From NCBI GenBank assembly GCA_002436015.1, contig DIXJ01000001.1, positions 1 to 57,178 of the forward strand: 57,178 nucleotides of DNA. Direction: 5' to 3'. Positions 16,999 through 25,690 of this stretch are shown piece by piece. The DNA comes from Synergistaceae bacterium UBA6083 (GTDB taxonomy: Bacteria; Synergistota; Synergistia; Synergistales; 79-D21). A model generated the notes under the pieces. The model worked only from the letters and a program-made list of their open reading frames with translations. It was not told the DNA's origin and did no database searches. Each line of letters begins with the position of its first letter. Position 1 is the first letter of the stretch. Made by a program: the position numbers and the translations under genes.

Positions 16999-18873
16999 AT
17001 GAGAAGGGCACTTAAACCTGTCCTTTTCCTGTTCCTTTGCCTGGTCCTTGCACCTTTTCCCGCCACTGCGGGGGAGGGGCCGGGTTCCCTGCCGGCGGAC
17101 CTTCCTCTTTCCATTCACTTCAACGGTTCATGGAACACCGATGACGGGAAGACCCAGCTTTTTGAAAAGGGCTCCTGCAGCGTTCACGTCTACGGCCGAA
17201 TGAAAAAGCTGGGGGGTGACAATCCCTTTTACGCCCACTATGTCCCTGACGGGGTGACCGCTTCGTTCAACTACTCGGAAACGATCATCGCCCGCCCTTA
17301 CGACGGGAAGGGGCCCTGCAAGGGGGTCGTGGGGCGAGTGACGGCTTCCGGGACGGCGGGCCTAAGCGAGGAAGTGGACCTGGGGAAGGGATCCCTTTTC
17401 CTGCAGGCCTTTTCCGGTCCCCTGGGGATCGGGGCCTTCATGCAGGCCATGGGCGACCCGGGGCTGGCCGATGCGGAAACCGTGATGGAGCGGATGCAGA
17501 AAGACCCGGCACGGGCCCTGTACGCTTTCAGCCTGAGTGTTCCGGTCTCGGCCGCCGTGAAGGAAAAACCGGGCTGTGAAACCCTGCACGCGGCGCGCCT
17601 GGATTTTCCCATCGTCCTGACCGGTATCGCCGAGATGGGCCGCGCAGGCCTGGCGGGAAACTTTTCATGGGCGACGTCGGATCGGCCGAACACGGGTGCC
17701 GCGGTGGAAGCGGTTGGGGAAAAAGTGGAATTCGGGCCCTCTCCGGGAGGCAGGAAGGTCGGGCACGCGACCTTCTCCTGGGCCTTCGGGCAAGTGGAAC
17801 CCACCGTTGCCCTTTACCTGGCCAGGGGCGGGGAGCGCCTTGAATTTACGGGCGACGAGGCCGAGATACTGGCCGGGAGGAAGGTGAGGCTTGAAGCGGA
17901 GGTCTTTCCCTACCCGGACGAGGGGACAGGAGGAAAATGGACCCTTCCGGCTTCCGCCGTCGCCGGGCTGGACGGTTACGACCGGGACAACTCCCGCGGC
18001 CGGGTCGTCCCCCTCCCGGTACCGGACAGGGAGAAAAGGATCGTGGAATTTTACTGCCTGGACGGGGCTTTCGGCGGCAAAAGCGTTCCCGTTTCCTACT
18101 CGGCCACGGTGCGGGGCAAAAAAGTCGAAGGAAAGGCAAAACTGAAGGTCTTCTCCCCGGAGGCGGAAATCAAGGTTCTCCCTGAAAAGACGGTTTCCAT
18201 CGGGAAGGTCAGTGCGGGGGCGCACTGCTCGGCCTACCTGGGTCGAGTGGGGGGCGGGCAATCCCTCCCCGGGATCGAGATCAAGGGAAAAGTCCGGTTC
18301 CCCCCGGGATTCGACGAGGGAGAGGCCGGGCATGAACTGGCCTTTGTCCAGCTTTTGAAAGAAAGCATCCTGGAGCGAAAGGGGAAGTTCGGGCAGGCGG
18401 GCGGGGATTATTTCCAATCCGTCTCGAAAGTCTATGCCCTTGACAACAGGTTCCCGTATGCCGGGCTGAAGGGGCGGGGAAGCCTGGACGTGCACGATGT
18501 TCCCGGAGACGAGATCGGGCCGATGACCCTTTCGATCCACCATGCCCAGGATTTCCGCACCACGCTCCTGGTCCGGCCCGGCAACCCCGAGGAAGCGATC
18601 TGGCTTCCCCTGGCGACCGTTCCGTGGAGCTGGAGGTTCAGCCTGGAACGGGCCAAAGACAACCCCGGATGGGACGAAACCTGCGTTCCCGGGAACTTCA
18701 GGCTTTCGGGCGTGAGCTTCCGCCTGCCCGGGCCGCTTGAGCGCTTCAGCGGGAAACCGGAGGATGTGCCTCGTTGGGACACGGTCCTGGACGAAAATAC
18801 CGGGGCATCCCACCACGCGGACGACGCGGAATGGAAAGCGGACGTGGAGGCGTTTCTGGCGGAAAAAAACTAG
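16999..18873 (+). CDS. Large secreted protein of unknown function
   Basis: It has 624 residues. The N-terminal MRRALKPVLFLFLCLVLAPF followed by a small-residue site near ATAGEG is a clear signal peptide. The mature protein is rich in Gly, charged residues and beta-prone stretches, with repeated segments such as VARGGERLEFTGDEAEILAG and VSYSATVRGKKVEGKAKLKV that suggest Ig-like beta-sandwich domains. I see no transmembrane anchor, lipobox or enzyme motif. It follows the OmpA-family gene by 11 bases, so a joint envelope role is likely. I do not recognise a named family. Confidence 0.7.
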   Translation: MRRALKPVLFLFLCLVLAPFPATAGEGPGSLPADLPLSIHFNGSWNTDDGKTQLFEKGSCSVHVYGRMKKLGGDNPFYAHYVPDGVTASFNYSETIIARPYDGKGPCKGVVGRVTASGTAGLSEEVDLGKGSLFLQAFSGPLGIGAFMQAMGDPGLADAETVMERMQKDPARALYAFSLSVPVSAAVKEKPGCETLHAARLDFPIVLTGIAEMGRAGLAGNFSWATSDRPNTGAAVEAVGEKVEFGPSPGGRKVGHATFSWAFGQVEPTVALYLARGGERLEFTGDEAEILAGRKVRLEAEVFPYPDEGTGGKWTLPASAVAGLDGYDRDNSRGRVVPLPVPDREKRIVEFYCLDGAFGGKSVPVSYSATVRGKKVEGKAKLKVFSPEAEIKVLPEKTVSIGKVSAGAHCSAYLGRVGGGQSLPGIEIKGKVRFPPGFDEGEAGHELAFVQLLKESILERKGKFGQAGGDYFQSVSKVYALDNRFPYAGLKGRGSLDVHDVPGDEIGPMTLSIHHAQDFRTTLLVRPGNPEEAIWLPLATVPWSWRFSLERAKDNPGWDETCVPGNFRLSGVSFRLPGPLERFSGKPEDVPRWDTVLDENTGASHHADDAEWKADVEAFLAEKN

Positions 18874-18900
18874 GAATTGAGGGCGATTCGCCGGGTTGCC

Positions 18901-19632
18901 TCAGGCCCAGGTCGTCCTCATGCGGAAAAGTTCCGCCCCGTCGGCGGGTCGGGTTATCCCGTGAAGACAGGCAAACCCCGTGCCCGTTTCACCCTCTGGC
19001 CGGGCCACCGTTTCCAGCACCTCGCCGAACCGGCTTTCCCCGTGGAATTCCGCATCGAAACCCCTGAAGGCGTGAGAGGCAGGCCAGCCAGGGGGCAGTG
19101 TCGCCACCGCCCAGTCCAGGTAGCGGACGTGGTTTACGTGGCCGTTGGCGTCCATGTCCGATTCCTCCACGCCGAGAGAGCTTGTCCATGGACCCTCACC
19201 GCACGGTTGGACCTTTTCGAACTCGAACGGGATGGGAGGGTTCGTTTCCTCGTGGAGGTTCGGCAATCCCTTCTCGATCCGGAAAGGCTTGCGGGTCGCC
19301 AAATCGACGAGGACCCAGCAGGTCTCGGCGCGGACGATGCGTGTTTCTCCCGAGTAAAGCTCGAAGGCCCGCAGGGAATAGAGGCGGCCGTGAGGGAAAT
19401 GCCAGGTGCGCAGGGTATTCGTTTCCCCAGAACGGGGCAGCCTCTCGGCTCGCAGCCGGTATTTCACCAGCATCCACGTGAACCCGAGGGGCAGGATCTG
19501 GGGGACCGATGCCCCGAGCTTCGAGGCCGCTTCGTTGGCCGCATCCTGCAAATGATCCAGGAGCGCGGTCAGCGTCACTTCTCCGCCGTGGCCGCAATCG
19601 GACGGATCGATCGTCAATTCCTTTAAATGCAT
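18901..19632 (-). CDS. Acyl-ACP thioesterase-like protein (double hotdog)
   Basis: It has 243 residues from the ATG at 19632, preceded by GGGGAGGG at good spacing. Nineteen further codons upstream are open but less well supported. Features of the FatA-like acyl-ACP thioesterase family include GHGGEVTLTALLDHLQDAAN, LGFTWMLVKYRLRAERLPRS, and the second hotdog signature ESDMDANGHVNHVRYLDWA, which contains the catalytic Asn-His. The family hydrolyses fatty acyl-ACP to free fatty acid and ACP in the cytoplasm. It is divergent from the DUF2087 regulator, and a palindrome lies between the two starts, so control by that regulator is plausible. Confidence 0.82.
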   Translation of the reverse strand: MHLKELTIDPSDCGHGGEVTLTALLDHLQDAANEAASKLGASVPQILPLGFTWMLVKYRLRAERLPRSGETNTLRTWHFPHGRLYSLRAFELYSGETRIVRAETCWVLVDLATRKPFRIEKGLPNLHEETNPPIPFEFEKVQPCGEGPWTSSLGVEESDMDANGHVNHVRYLDWAVATLPPGWPASHAFRGFDAEFHGESRFGEVLETVARPEGETGTGFACLHGITRPADGAELFRMRTTWA

Positions 19633-19682
19633 GAAAGGCCCTCCCCGGTGCAGGAAATTGTCGCTTCTCATCATACGCCTCC

Positions 19683-19711
19683 TTGACATTCAGGACAATA
19701 AGGACTATGTG
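19683..19711 (+). promoter_or_regulatory. Possible promoter of the DUF2087 regulator gene
   Basis: TTGACA (19683-19688) is a perfect -35 match. After a 17-base spacer comes TATGTG (19706-19711), a weak -10. The palindrome at 19710-19729 begins at the end of this -10, where a bound regulator would block initiation. Confidence 0.35.
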
Positions 19712-19729
19712 TTTGTCTATAAACAAACA
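19710..19729. promoter_or_regulatory. Candidate operator, 7-bp inverted repeat
   Basis: TGTTTGT-N6-ACAAACA is a perfect 7-bp inverted repeat. It lies in the 107-base divergent gap between the thioesterase-like gene and the DUF2087 regulator, overlapping the likely start of transcription. The regulator itself is the obvious candidate binder, but this is inference. Confidence 0.5.
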
Positions 19730-19739
19730 AGGAGCGTGA

Positions 19740-20501
19740 TTGTTTATGAAAAAAGCCATGGAAGCCTTTGAGAGGGCCACGATCGACGAACTGGCGGAGG
19801 GCGTCATGGAAGACCCCGAAACGGGGGAGCAGGTTTGCCTCGTGTGCGGGAAGGGTTTTGTCCCTGGCGAAGTTTTCCCGGTTGACGGGCGTTTTTTTGC
19901 TGCACGGTCGGCAGCCCGGATGCACGCGGAACGGGAGCACGGTCCCCGGTTTTTGTCCCTGTTGAACCTGATGCGGCAGTGGGAGGGGCTGTCCGAGACC
20001 CAGGCCCGCCTGTTGGAAGCCTTCTTCCTGGGGCACGACGACGAAAGGATCGCGAAGGAACTCGGCATCAGCCGCTCCACCGTTCGCAACCATCGTTTCC
20101 GCATGAAGGAGAAGGTCAGGCAGGCGAAGGTGTTTTTGGCCATGAACCGGATCCTCGAGCGGAACCAGAAGGCGGAAACCCGGCTGGTGGATTTCGGGGC
20201 GAAGGCCCGTGTAGTGGACGAACGTTTCGCCCTGACGGAGGAAGAGTCCGAGCGGCTGGTCGGTAAGTATTTCAGGGAAGACGGAACGCTGGCCCTTTTC
20301 CCGACCAAGGCGAAGGCGCGGGTGGCGCTCCTGCGGAAAATCGTCGAGCGGCTGGCCCCCGGGGTCCGCTACTCCGAGCGGGAACTGAACGCGATCCTGT
20401 CGCCGCTCACGGAAGACCACGTCATCGTCCGCCGCTGCCTGGTGGATTACGGCTTCGTCAGCCGCGTGCCCGACGGAAGCGCCTACTGGGTGGAGATGTA
20501 G
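19740..20501 (+). CDS. LuxR-type HTH regulator with DUF2087 domain
   Basis: It has 253 residues if it starts at the TTG at 19740, which is 7 bases after AAGGAG. The in-frame ATG at 19746 is the alternative. An N-terminal CLVCGKGFVPGE plus a later His could be a small zinc-binding knuckle. A helix-turn-helix follows near residue 95-125 (RIAKELGISRSTVRNHRFRM). The C-terminal ~85 residues match DUF2087 (LVGKYFREDGTLALFPTKAK ... LSPLTEDHVIVRRCLVDYGF). Such proteins are cytoplasmic transcription regulators of unknown ligand. The gene may control itself and the divergent thioesterase gene. Confidence 0.82.
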   Translation: MFMKKAMEAFERATIDELAEGVMEDPETGEQVCLVCGKGFVPGEVFPVDGRFFAARSAARMHAEREHGPRFLSLLNLMRQWEGLSETQARLLEAFFLGHDDERIAKELGISRSTVRNHRFRMKEKVRQAKVFLAMNRILERNQKAETRLVDFGAKARVVDERFALTEEESERLVGKYFREDGTLALFPTKAKARVALLRKIVERLAPGVRYSERELNAILSPLTEDHVIVRRCLVDYGFVSRVPDGSAYWVEM

Positions 20502-20510
20502 GGGGCAATG

Positions 20511-20539
20511 AAAAGGCCCTGGCTGTTCACGCCAGGGCC
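20511..20539 (-). terminator. Rho-independent terminator of the P5C-reductase-like gene
   Basis: GGCCCTGGC (20515-20523), a 7-base loop and GCCAGGGCC (20531-20539) form a perfect 9-bp stem. Read on the minus strand the stem is followed by TTTT. It ends the minus-strand gene at 20567 and may also serve the convergent DUF2087 gene. Confidence 0.75.
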
Positions 20540-20566
20540 GGTAAGGGCGATCGGCCTGTGACCGGG

Positions 20567-21394
20567 TTATTTCTCGAGGGATTTGAGGATCCGGTCCCCG
20601 AAATCCTTCGATTTGGCCCAGCCGTCGACGTAGGTTTGCTTCACGACCCCGTTGAAAGTTCCCTTGTCGAGGCTGAAAAGCTGCTGGACCGAGATCCCTC
20701 CGGGGGTGCTGGTTTCGGTCAGGAGCTTGCTCATCTGGCCCGGATTCTTCTCCCATTCCTTCAGGCATCCCTGGATCGTGTGAAAGACCAGGTCTTCGGA
20801 AGTCGCGTGGTCGATCCCGAGCAGGACGGATGCCTGGATGATTGCCGAGCAAAAAGCGAATACCGGTGCGGGGCAGGTTATAGAGGTGAGGATGTTGATC
20901 TTTTCCTCCGGAAGGACGAAGCATTTTCCCATGGATGAGAAGATCTCCATGATGTCCTCCCGGGCTTTCTGGTCGGTCCTGTCGTCAAAGGTGATGGCGA
21001 TCGCCCCGTAGCCGATCTTGCTGGGGGGGTTGGGCATGGCGCGGACGACCGAAACGTTCTTGAGGTTCTGCTGGTAAAGCTTCATGGGGATCCCGGCCGA
21101 AATGGACACGACGGTCTTGCCCGAAAAATCCATGTCGCAAAGCTCCTCCGCCACGCTTGAAGCCACCTCTGACCGAACGCAGATAAAGACATAATCTCCC
21201 TTTTCCACGGCTTCCCGGTTTGAGGCAGCGCAGTTGACCCCGAACCGCTTTCCCAGGTCCTCAAGCCTTGCCTTGCCGGGGTTGCTGACCAGGATATTCC
21301 GTGGGTCAACAACTTTCTTCGCGGTCATGTTGCTGACCAGGATCTCCGCGATCTTTCCGCCGCCGATAAAGGAAATCGTTTTGGTTACCGACAT
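20567..21394 (-). CDS. proC: Pyrroline-5-carboxylate reductase-like protein
   Basis: It has 275 residues from the ATG at 21394, with GGGAGG seven bases upstream. A GTG at 21403 lies inside that ribosome binding site and is unlikely. The N-terminal Rossmann motif is ISFIGGGKIAEILVSNM. VRAMPNPPSKIGYGAIAI replaces the canonical RxMPNxP segment. The C-terminal dimerisation motif is LTETSTPGGISVQQLFSLDK, matching the TSPGGT region of ProC. The family reduces pyrroline-5-carboxylate to proline with NAD(P)H. It is divergent from a GntR regulator and shares an operator-like palindrome with the transporter and glycyl radical operons. It may therefore belong to a catabolic route rather than general proline synthesis. 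Confidence 0.75.
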   Translation of the reverse strand: MSVTKTISFIGGGKIAEILVSNMTAKKVVDPRNILVSNPGKARLEDLGKRFGVNCAASNREAVEKGDYVFICVRSEVASSVAEELCDMDFSGKTVVSISAGIPMKLYQQNLKNVSVVRAMPNPPSKIGYGAIAITFDDRTDQKAREDIMEIFSSMGKCFVLPEEKINILTSITCPAPVFAFCSAIIQASVLLGIDHATSEDLVFHTIQGCLKEWEKNPGQMSKLLTETSTPGGISVQQLFSLDKGTFNGVVKQTYVDGWAKSKDFGDRILKSLEK

Positions 21395-21462
21395 TTTCTT
21401 CACCTCCCAGAAATTTATGTGGCCATTTTTCTCGCTATGAAGCCCCTGCTCTTTCTGGTATC

Positions 21463-21486
21463 CTTAGGGGACCATGGTCCTACCTG
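21463..21486. promoter_or_regulatory. GntR-type operator candidate, site 1
   Basis: The core GGACCATGGTCC (21469-21480) is a perfect 12-bp palindrome. The right half-site TGGTCCTACCT recurs at 27709-27732, and a close form recurs at 28733-28743. It lies between the divergent proC-like and GntR genes. FadR-type regulators bind short inverted repeats of this kind. Confidence 0.6.
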
Positions 21487-21526
21487 TCTTGAGGATGGCT
21501 GTAGTTTTTAAGGGGGTTGCGTTTTT

Positions 21527-22252
21527 TTGGAAAAGAAGCGGGCCGATGTGGAAAAACAGATCATCGACATGATCAACAGTGGTCAATACCCGGAGGGTTC
21601 CAAGCTTCCGAGGGAAAGGGACATGGCAGAAAGCCTCGGTATCGGAAGGAACCTTCTGCGGGAGGCAATCGCGGTTCTCGAAACTCTCGGATTGCTGGAA
21701 GTGAGAAAGCGTGAAGGCATTTTCGTCAAAAAGATGCCGACGAGTGAAATCGTGGGCAACCTCAAGATGATTCGCCTCTGGCCGGCGGATTTTGCCCCGC
21801 AGCTCATGGAAGTGCGACAGGCAATCAATATGCTGGCTGTGGATTGGGCCGCCAGGCGACGGACAGAGGAAGACATCAGGAAGCTCTGGGAATGTTTCCG
21901 GAATTTCGAGAAAACCCCCCTGGTTACCGAAGAGGGCCGCCACGCGAGTGCCCGCTGGGAAAACGTTCTTCACTCCCTGGTTGTCGATTCCGCCCATAAC
22001 GTGATCCTTTCGCGCATCTACGAGGGAATCTCTTTCCTCATGGAGCTGAACAACGACATGATGCACATGACGTTGATGAACGTCAACGCGGGATGGGTGG
22101 CGCACATTGTCGAGCAGCACCGCCACATCATAGAGGCCATCGAGGCAGGAGATCCACAGGCCGCTTCCAAATGGATGAAAGGGCACTTCGAGGATACGAT
22201 CAGGGGCCCCGGCCTGGAAAAGGCCGTCGAACCGGTAAGCACCTTCATGTAG
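21527..22252 (+). CDS. GntR-family (FadR/FCD) transcriptional regulator 1
   Basis: It has 241 residues from a TTG at 21527. The N-terminal winged helix-turn-helix reads GQYPEGSKLPRERDMAESLG and then IGRNLLREAIAVLETLGLLE. The all-helical FCD ligand domain follows from about residue 85, with the metal-binding pattern spread over ENVLHSLVVDSAHN and EQHRHIIEAIEAGD. The FCD family senses small carboxylates and represses catabolic genes. A perfect palindrome lies just upstream, so autoregulation is likely. The second FCD regulator at 27879-28640 is a paralogue. Which one binds which site cannot be told. Confidence 0.88.
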   Translation: MEKKRADVEKQIIDMINSGQYPEGSKLPRERDMAESLGIGRNLLREAIAVLETLGLLEVRKREGIFVKKMPTSEIVGNLKMIRLWPADFAPQLMEVRQAINMLAVDWAARRRTEEDIRKLWECFRNFEKTPLVTEEGRHASARWENVLHSLVVDSAHNVILSRIYEGISFLMELNNDMMHMTLMNVNAGWVAHIVEQHRHIIEAIEAGDPQAASKWMKGHFEDTIRGPGLEKAVEPVSTFM

Positions 22253-22257
22253 GGGAA

Positions 22258-22283
22258 AAGGGCAGCGTCTTTTAGCTGCCCTT
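22258..22283. terminator. Bidirectional terminator between GntR and livF
   Basis: AAGGGCAGC (22258-22266), an 8-base loop and GCTGCCCTT (22275-22283) form a perfect 9-bp stem between two convergent genes. T-runs are short on both sides, so efficiency is uncertain. Confidence 0.6.
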
Positions 22284-22303
22284 CAACCAGCGGGAACAAC
22301 GTT

Positions 22304-23008
22304 TCATCCACCGAGATAGGATTCCTGCACCGCCTTGCTCTTGAGCAGGGACTGCGCATCGTCCACCGCAACAATTTTTCCCACTTCCAGGATGTATCCC
22401 TTGTCGGCGATTTTCAGGGCCATTTTCGCGTTCTGCTCAACGAGAAGGATGGTCGTCCCTTCTTCGTGGATCTGGCGGATGATTTCGAAGACTTCCTTCA
22501 CGACCAGGGGAGCCAGTCCCATTGAAGGCTCGTCGAGAAGAAGAATCTTGGGCTTGGACATCAGGGCCCTGCAGATGACGAGCATTTGCTGTTCCCCGCC
22601 GGACAGGTGGCCGGCCAGCTGGTCCCTTCTTTCCGCGAGCCGGGGGAACCTTTCGAAGAAGTATTCGATATCCTTTTCCACGCCGGAATCGTTCCGGATG
22701 TAGGCCCCCATCTTGAGGTTCTCGTAGACCGTCTGCCGGGGTAGGGCCTTCCGGCCTTCGGGGCAGTGGGCGATGCCCATCTTGATGATGCGGTCCGGCT
22801 GGAGGCCTTCGATATTGACGCCCTGGTAGGTGATGCAGCCTTTCGTCGGCTTTAGCAGGCCCGAGATGGTCTTGAGGAGGGTCGTCTTACCGGCCCCGTT
22901 GGCGCCCAGCAGGGTGGTCAGTTCCCCCGATTCGAGAATGATCGACAGGTCTCTCAGCGCCGTGATCTGGCCGTACTTGACCGTCAGGTCCTGGGTCGAA
23001 AATATCAT
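22304..23008 (-). CDS. livF: Branched-chain amino acid-type ABC transporter ATPase LivF
   Basis: It has 234 residues, the usual LivF size. Walker A is LLGANGAGKTTLLKTISG near residue 35, the ABC signature is LSGGEQQMLVICRAL near residue 137, and Walker B is ILLLDEPSMGLAP. The H-loop region is ILLVEQNAKMAL. It hydrolyses ATP to drive uptake together with LivG, LivM and LivH. It is the last gene of the minus-strand operon and starts 2 bases after livG ends. The family carries leucine, isoleucine and valine, but also other amino acids, amides and aromatic acids, so the substrate here is open. Confidence 0.88.
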   Translation of the reverse strand: MIFSTQDLTVKYGQITALRDLSIILESGELTTLLGANGAGKTTLLKTISGLLKPTKGCITYQGVNIEGLQPDRIIKMGIAHCPEGRKALPRQTVYENLKMGAYIRNDSGVEKDIEYFFERFPRLAERRDQLAGHLSGGEQQMLVICRALMSKPKILLLDEPSMGLAPLVVKEVFEIIRQIHEEGTTILLVEQNAKMALKIADKGYILEVGKIVAVDDAQSLLKSKAVQESYLGG

Positions 23009-23010
23009 GG

Positions 23011-23787
23011 CTAGTCCTCTTCCTTCCCGAGGTAGGCCTCGATCACCGAAGCATCCGCCTGGATCGCCGCAGGATCGCCTTCGGCGATCTTTTTCCCGAA
23101 ATTCAGCACGACGATGCGGTGCGAAATACCCATGATCAGCTTCATGTTGTGTTCGATGACGACGACCGTATATCCCTTCCTGTTGATCCCGTCGATGAGC
23201 TGCATGAGCTCGGCCGTTTCGTTCGGGTTCATCCCCGCCGACGGTTCATCCAGCAGCAGGATTTTGGGGTCGCTGGCCAGCGCTCTCGCGATCTCCAGTT
23301 TCCGTTTTTTTCCGTAGGGAAGGTTTCCGGAAACGAGCGTGGCGTCTTTTTCGAGGCCGAAATACTTGAGAAGGCTCATGCATTTGTCGCGTGCCTCGAT
23401 TTCCTTCTGCCCTTTTCCAGGGTCGCGGAAGAGGGTTTCCATGATTCCCGGGTGAATTTGCAAGTGCATGCCGACCAGGACGTTGTTTAAAACCGTCATC
23501 TGGTCGAACAGCCGGATGTTCTGGAAGGTGCGGGCCAATCCCTTGTCGACGACGCTGTCGACCCTGTGCCCGGTGACTTCGACCCCGTTGTAGAAAACCT
23601 TTCCTCTCGTGGGCTGGTAAAAGCCCGTGATCACGTTGAAAAGGGTCGATTTCCCCGCGCCGTTCGGGCCGATCACGCCGAGGATCTCGGATTCCCGGAT
23701 CGTCATTTCCACTGCTTCGAGGGCTTTCACTCCACCGAAGTGCTTCGACAGGTCTTCCGTCTTGACCAGTTCCGTCATTTCCTTCAC
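23011..23787 (-). CDS. livG: Branched-chain amino acid-type ABC transporter ATPase LivG
   Basis: It has 258 residues. Walker A is VIGPNGAGKSTLFNVITGFY. The signature is the LivG-style degenerate NLPYGKKRKLEIARAL, and Walker B is ILLLDEPSAGMNPNE. The GTG start at 23787 overlaps the livM stop by 4 bases (GTGA) and follows GAGGAAG. The ATG at 23778 is a less likely alternative because its ribosome binding site would be too close. The C-terminal LNFGKKIAEGDPAAIQADAS is typical of LivG. Confidence 0.88.
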   Translation of the reverse strand: MKEMTELVKTEDLSKHFGGVKALEAVEMTIRESEILGVIGPNGAGKSTLFNVITGFYQPTRGKVFYNGVEVTGHRVDSVVDKGLARTFQNIRLFDQMTVLNNVLVGMHLQIHPGIMETLFRDPGKGQKEIEARDKCMSLLKYFGLEKDATLVSGNLPYGKKRKLEIARALASDPKILLLDEPSAGMNPNETAELMQLIDGINRKGYTVVVIEHNMKLIMGISHRIVVLNFGKKIAEGDPAAIQADASVIEAYLGKEED

Positions 23788-24770
23788 CTGCCTGCTTCCT
23801 CAGGTTCTTTTTTCCTGAAACGCATGATCCCGATCAGGCGTTCCCCGACACCGGCCTTCCCGAGCAGGCCGTTTGGCCAGTAAATCATCATGATGACCAT
23901 CATGAACCCGACGAAGACCAGGCGGTACTCGTAGAAACTCCGGGATATCTCGGGGGCCACGACGAGGATCAGGGTCCCCAGGAGCGACCCGGGCAGGCTT
24001 CCCAGTCCGCCGAGTATGGCCATCTGCAGCTGGTAGACCGACTCGTCAAGGGTGTAGTTGAAAGGGGAGGCGTACTGGGTGTAATGAACGAGCAGCGATC
24101 CGGCCAGCCCGGTAAAAACGGAGCCGATCGCAAAGTTCAGCACCTTGAAATTCTGTATATTGATTCCAGAGTAACTCGCTGCGATGGAATCGTCCCGGAT
24201 CGCTTCGAAAGCCCGGCCCAGTTTCGACTTGGTGATCCGCTCGATCAGGACATAGCAGACGACAAGGAAGCCCAGCGCCAGGTAGTAGAAGCGCAGGTTC
24301 GTGTCGAAAGCAAAGCCGAAAAACTCCGGAACGGGCACCTTGGGGATACCCATGGCACCGTTGGTGACGGGTATCCAGTTCAGGAACACCACCTGGCAGA
24401 CCACGTTAAAGCCGATCGTGATCAATGTGAGGTAGTCAAACGAGGACTTTCGGCAGAGAAAGCCGAGGATCGCCCCGACAAGCCCTGCGAAAATCCCGGC
24501 GGTTAAAAAAGCCACGAAGAAGGGAAAATGCAGCCGGACCGCAAGGATGGCGGACCAATAGGCTCCAAGCCCCATGAAAGCGGCCCTGCCCATGTCCAGC
24601 TGCCCGCAGAAGCCCACGATCAGGTTGATCGAAAGGGCGACGACCGAGTAGATGAAGAAAACATTCAGGACGCGGAGCGCATATTCGTCCGTTATGACGA
24701 GGGGGAGGGCACAGGCGGCAAGAATTGCCGCAATCGTGATCATCTTCCGGTTGGCTGCCAGGTTCATCAT
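23784..24770 (-). CDS. livM: Branched-chain amino acid-type ABC transporter permease LivM
   Basis: It has 328 residues with about eight to ten hydrophobic segments. The family mark is the segment GYNAGQLD-like IVGFCGQLDMGRAAFMGLGA near residue 50-70, followed by the cytoplasmic loop IERITKSKLGRAFEAIRDDS that contacts the ATPases. The C-terminus is charged (RLIGIMRFRKKEPEE). The ATG at 24770 follows GGAGGGG. It is an inner-membrane subunit that pairs with LivH. Confidence 0.88.
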   Translation of the reverse strand: MMNLAANRKMITIAAILAACALPLVITDEYALRVLNVFFIYSVVALSINLIVGFCGQLDMGRAAFMGLGAYWSAILAVRLHFPFFVAFLTAGIFAGLVGAILGFLCRKSSFDYLTLITIGFNVVCQVVFLNWIPVTNGAMGIPKVPVPEFFGFAFDTNLRFYYLALGFLVVCYVLIERITKSKLGRAFEAIRDDSIAASYSGINIQNFKVLNFAIGSVFTGLAGSLLVHYTQYASPFNYTLDESVYQLQMAILGGLGSLPGSLLGTLILVVAPEISRSFYEYRLVFVGFMMVIMMIYWPNGLLGKAGVGERLIGIMRFRKKEPEEAGR

Positions 24771-24782
24771 TTCCCGCCCCTC

Positions 24783-25673
24783 CTAGATTTTCTCCGCTAC
24801 CTGAGCGGGGAAAAGCCCCTGGGGCTTGATGAGGACGAAGGCGATCAGCAGCAGCCAGACGATCGCGTCTTTGTAGAGGGTCGAAACATAACCGGAAACC
24901 ATGCTTTCCATCAAGCCGAGCATGATCGCGCCCATGACGGCTCCCTTAAGGCTGCCGACGCCCCCGATGATCGAGGCCATCCACGCCTTGATCGTCCCTA
25001 GCGCGAACCCGATCCCGATAAAAATGCTGTCGTAGTAAATGCAGAACAGGATCCCGCCGATCACGCCGAGGGCTCCGCCGATCCCGTAAACGATCGAGAT
25101 CGTCCGGTTGACAGGGACACCCATCAGGGCAGCGGTCGGGATGCTCTGGGAAATCGCGATGATTCCCTGGCCCGTCTTGGTTTTCTTGAGGTAGAGCGTG
25201 ATGCCGATCATGCAGGAAACCGCAATCAGCAGGATGTAGATTTGCAGGGTGCCGATGATGATTCCGCCGAACTGGAGATTGCTTCCCCGGACACCGATAT
25301 CGAAGGCGAAGGTTTCCGGTCCCCAGATCTTGAGGATGGCGTTTCGCATGATATAGGCAATTCCAACGGCCGTGATCGTGGGGGTGACACGTCCGGAATA
25401 CCGGACCGGCCGGTAGGCGAGTTTTTCAACGAAAAGGTTGATCACGAAACCGACGATGATGCCGGCCATTATGGCCAGGGCAGGATGGACGCCCATGGTC
25501 AGGAGTCCCAGGGCGGCGAAGCATCCTACCGCGTAGACGTCTCCGTGGGCAAAATTCAGCAGCTCCAGGATCCCGTAGACCATGTTGTATCCCATGGCGA
25601 TCAGGGCATAGATGCTGCCGATGCTAAGGCCGTTGATCAGGTGCTGAAGGAGCATGTTGGTTCCGGATTCCAT
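24783..25673 (-). CDS. livH: Branched-chain amino acid-type ABC transporter permease LivH
   Basis: It has 296 residues if it starts at 25673. An in-frame ATG at 25655 (MLLQHLINGLSIGSIYALIA) fits the family N-terminus better and is the likely alternative. It is very hydrophobic, with the family motifs GYNMVYGILELLNFAHGDVY and the later IGGVGSLKGAVMGAIMLGLM. It forms the membrane channel with LivM. A strong hairpin lies in the 74-base gap between it and the binding-protein gene upstream. Confidence 0.88.
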   Translation of the reverse strand: MESGTNMLLQHLINGLSIGSIYALIAMGYNMVYGILELLNFAHGDVYAVGCFAALGLLTMGVHPALAIMAGIIVGFVINLFVEKLAYRPVRYSGRVTPTITAVGIAYIMRNAILKIWGPETFAFDIGVRGSNLQFGGIIIGTLQIYILLIAVSCMIGITLYLKKTKTGQGIIAISQSIPTAALMGVPVNRTISIVYGIGGALGVIGGILFCIYYDSIFIGIGFALGTIKAWMASIIGGVGSLKGAVMGAIMLGLMESMVSGYVSTLYKDAIVWLLLIAFVLIKPQGLFPAQVAEKI

Positions 25674-25690
25674 GTTGACCCCGCTTTCAC

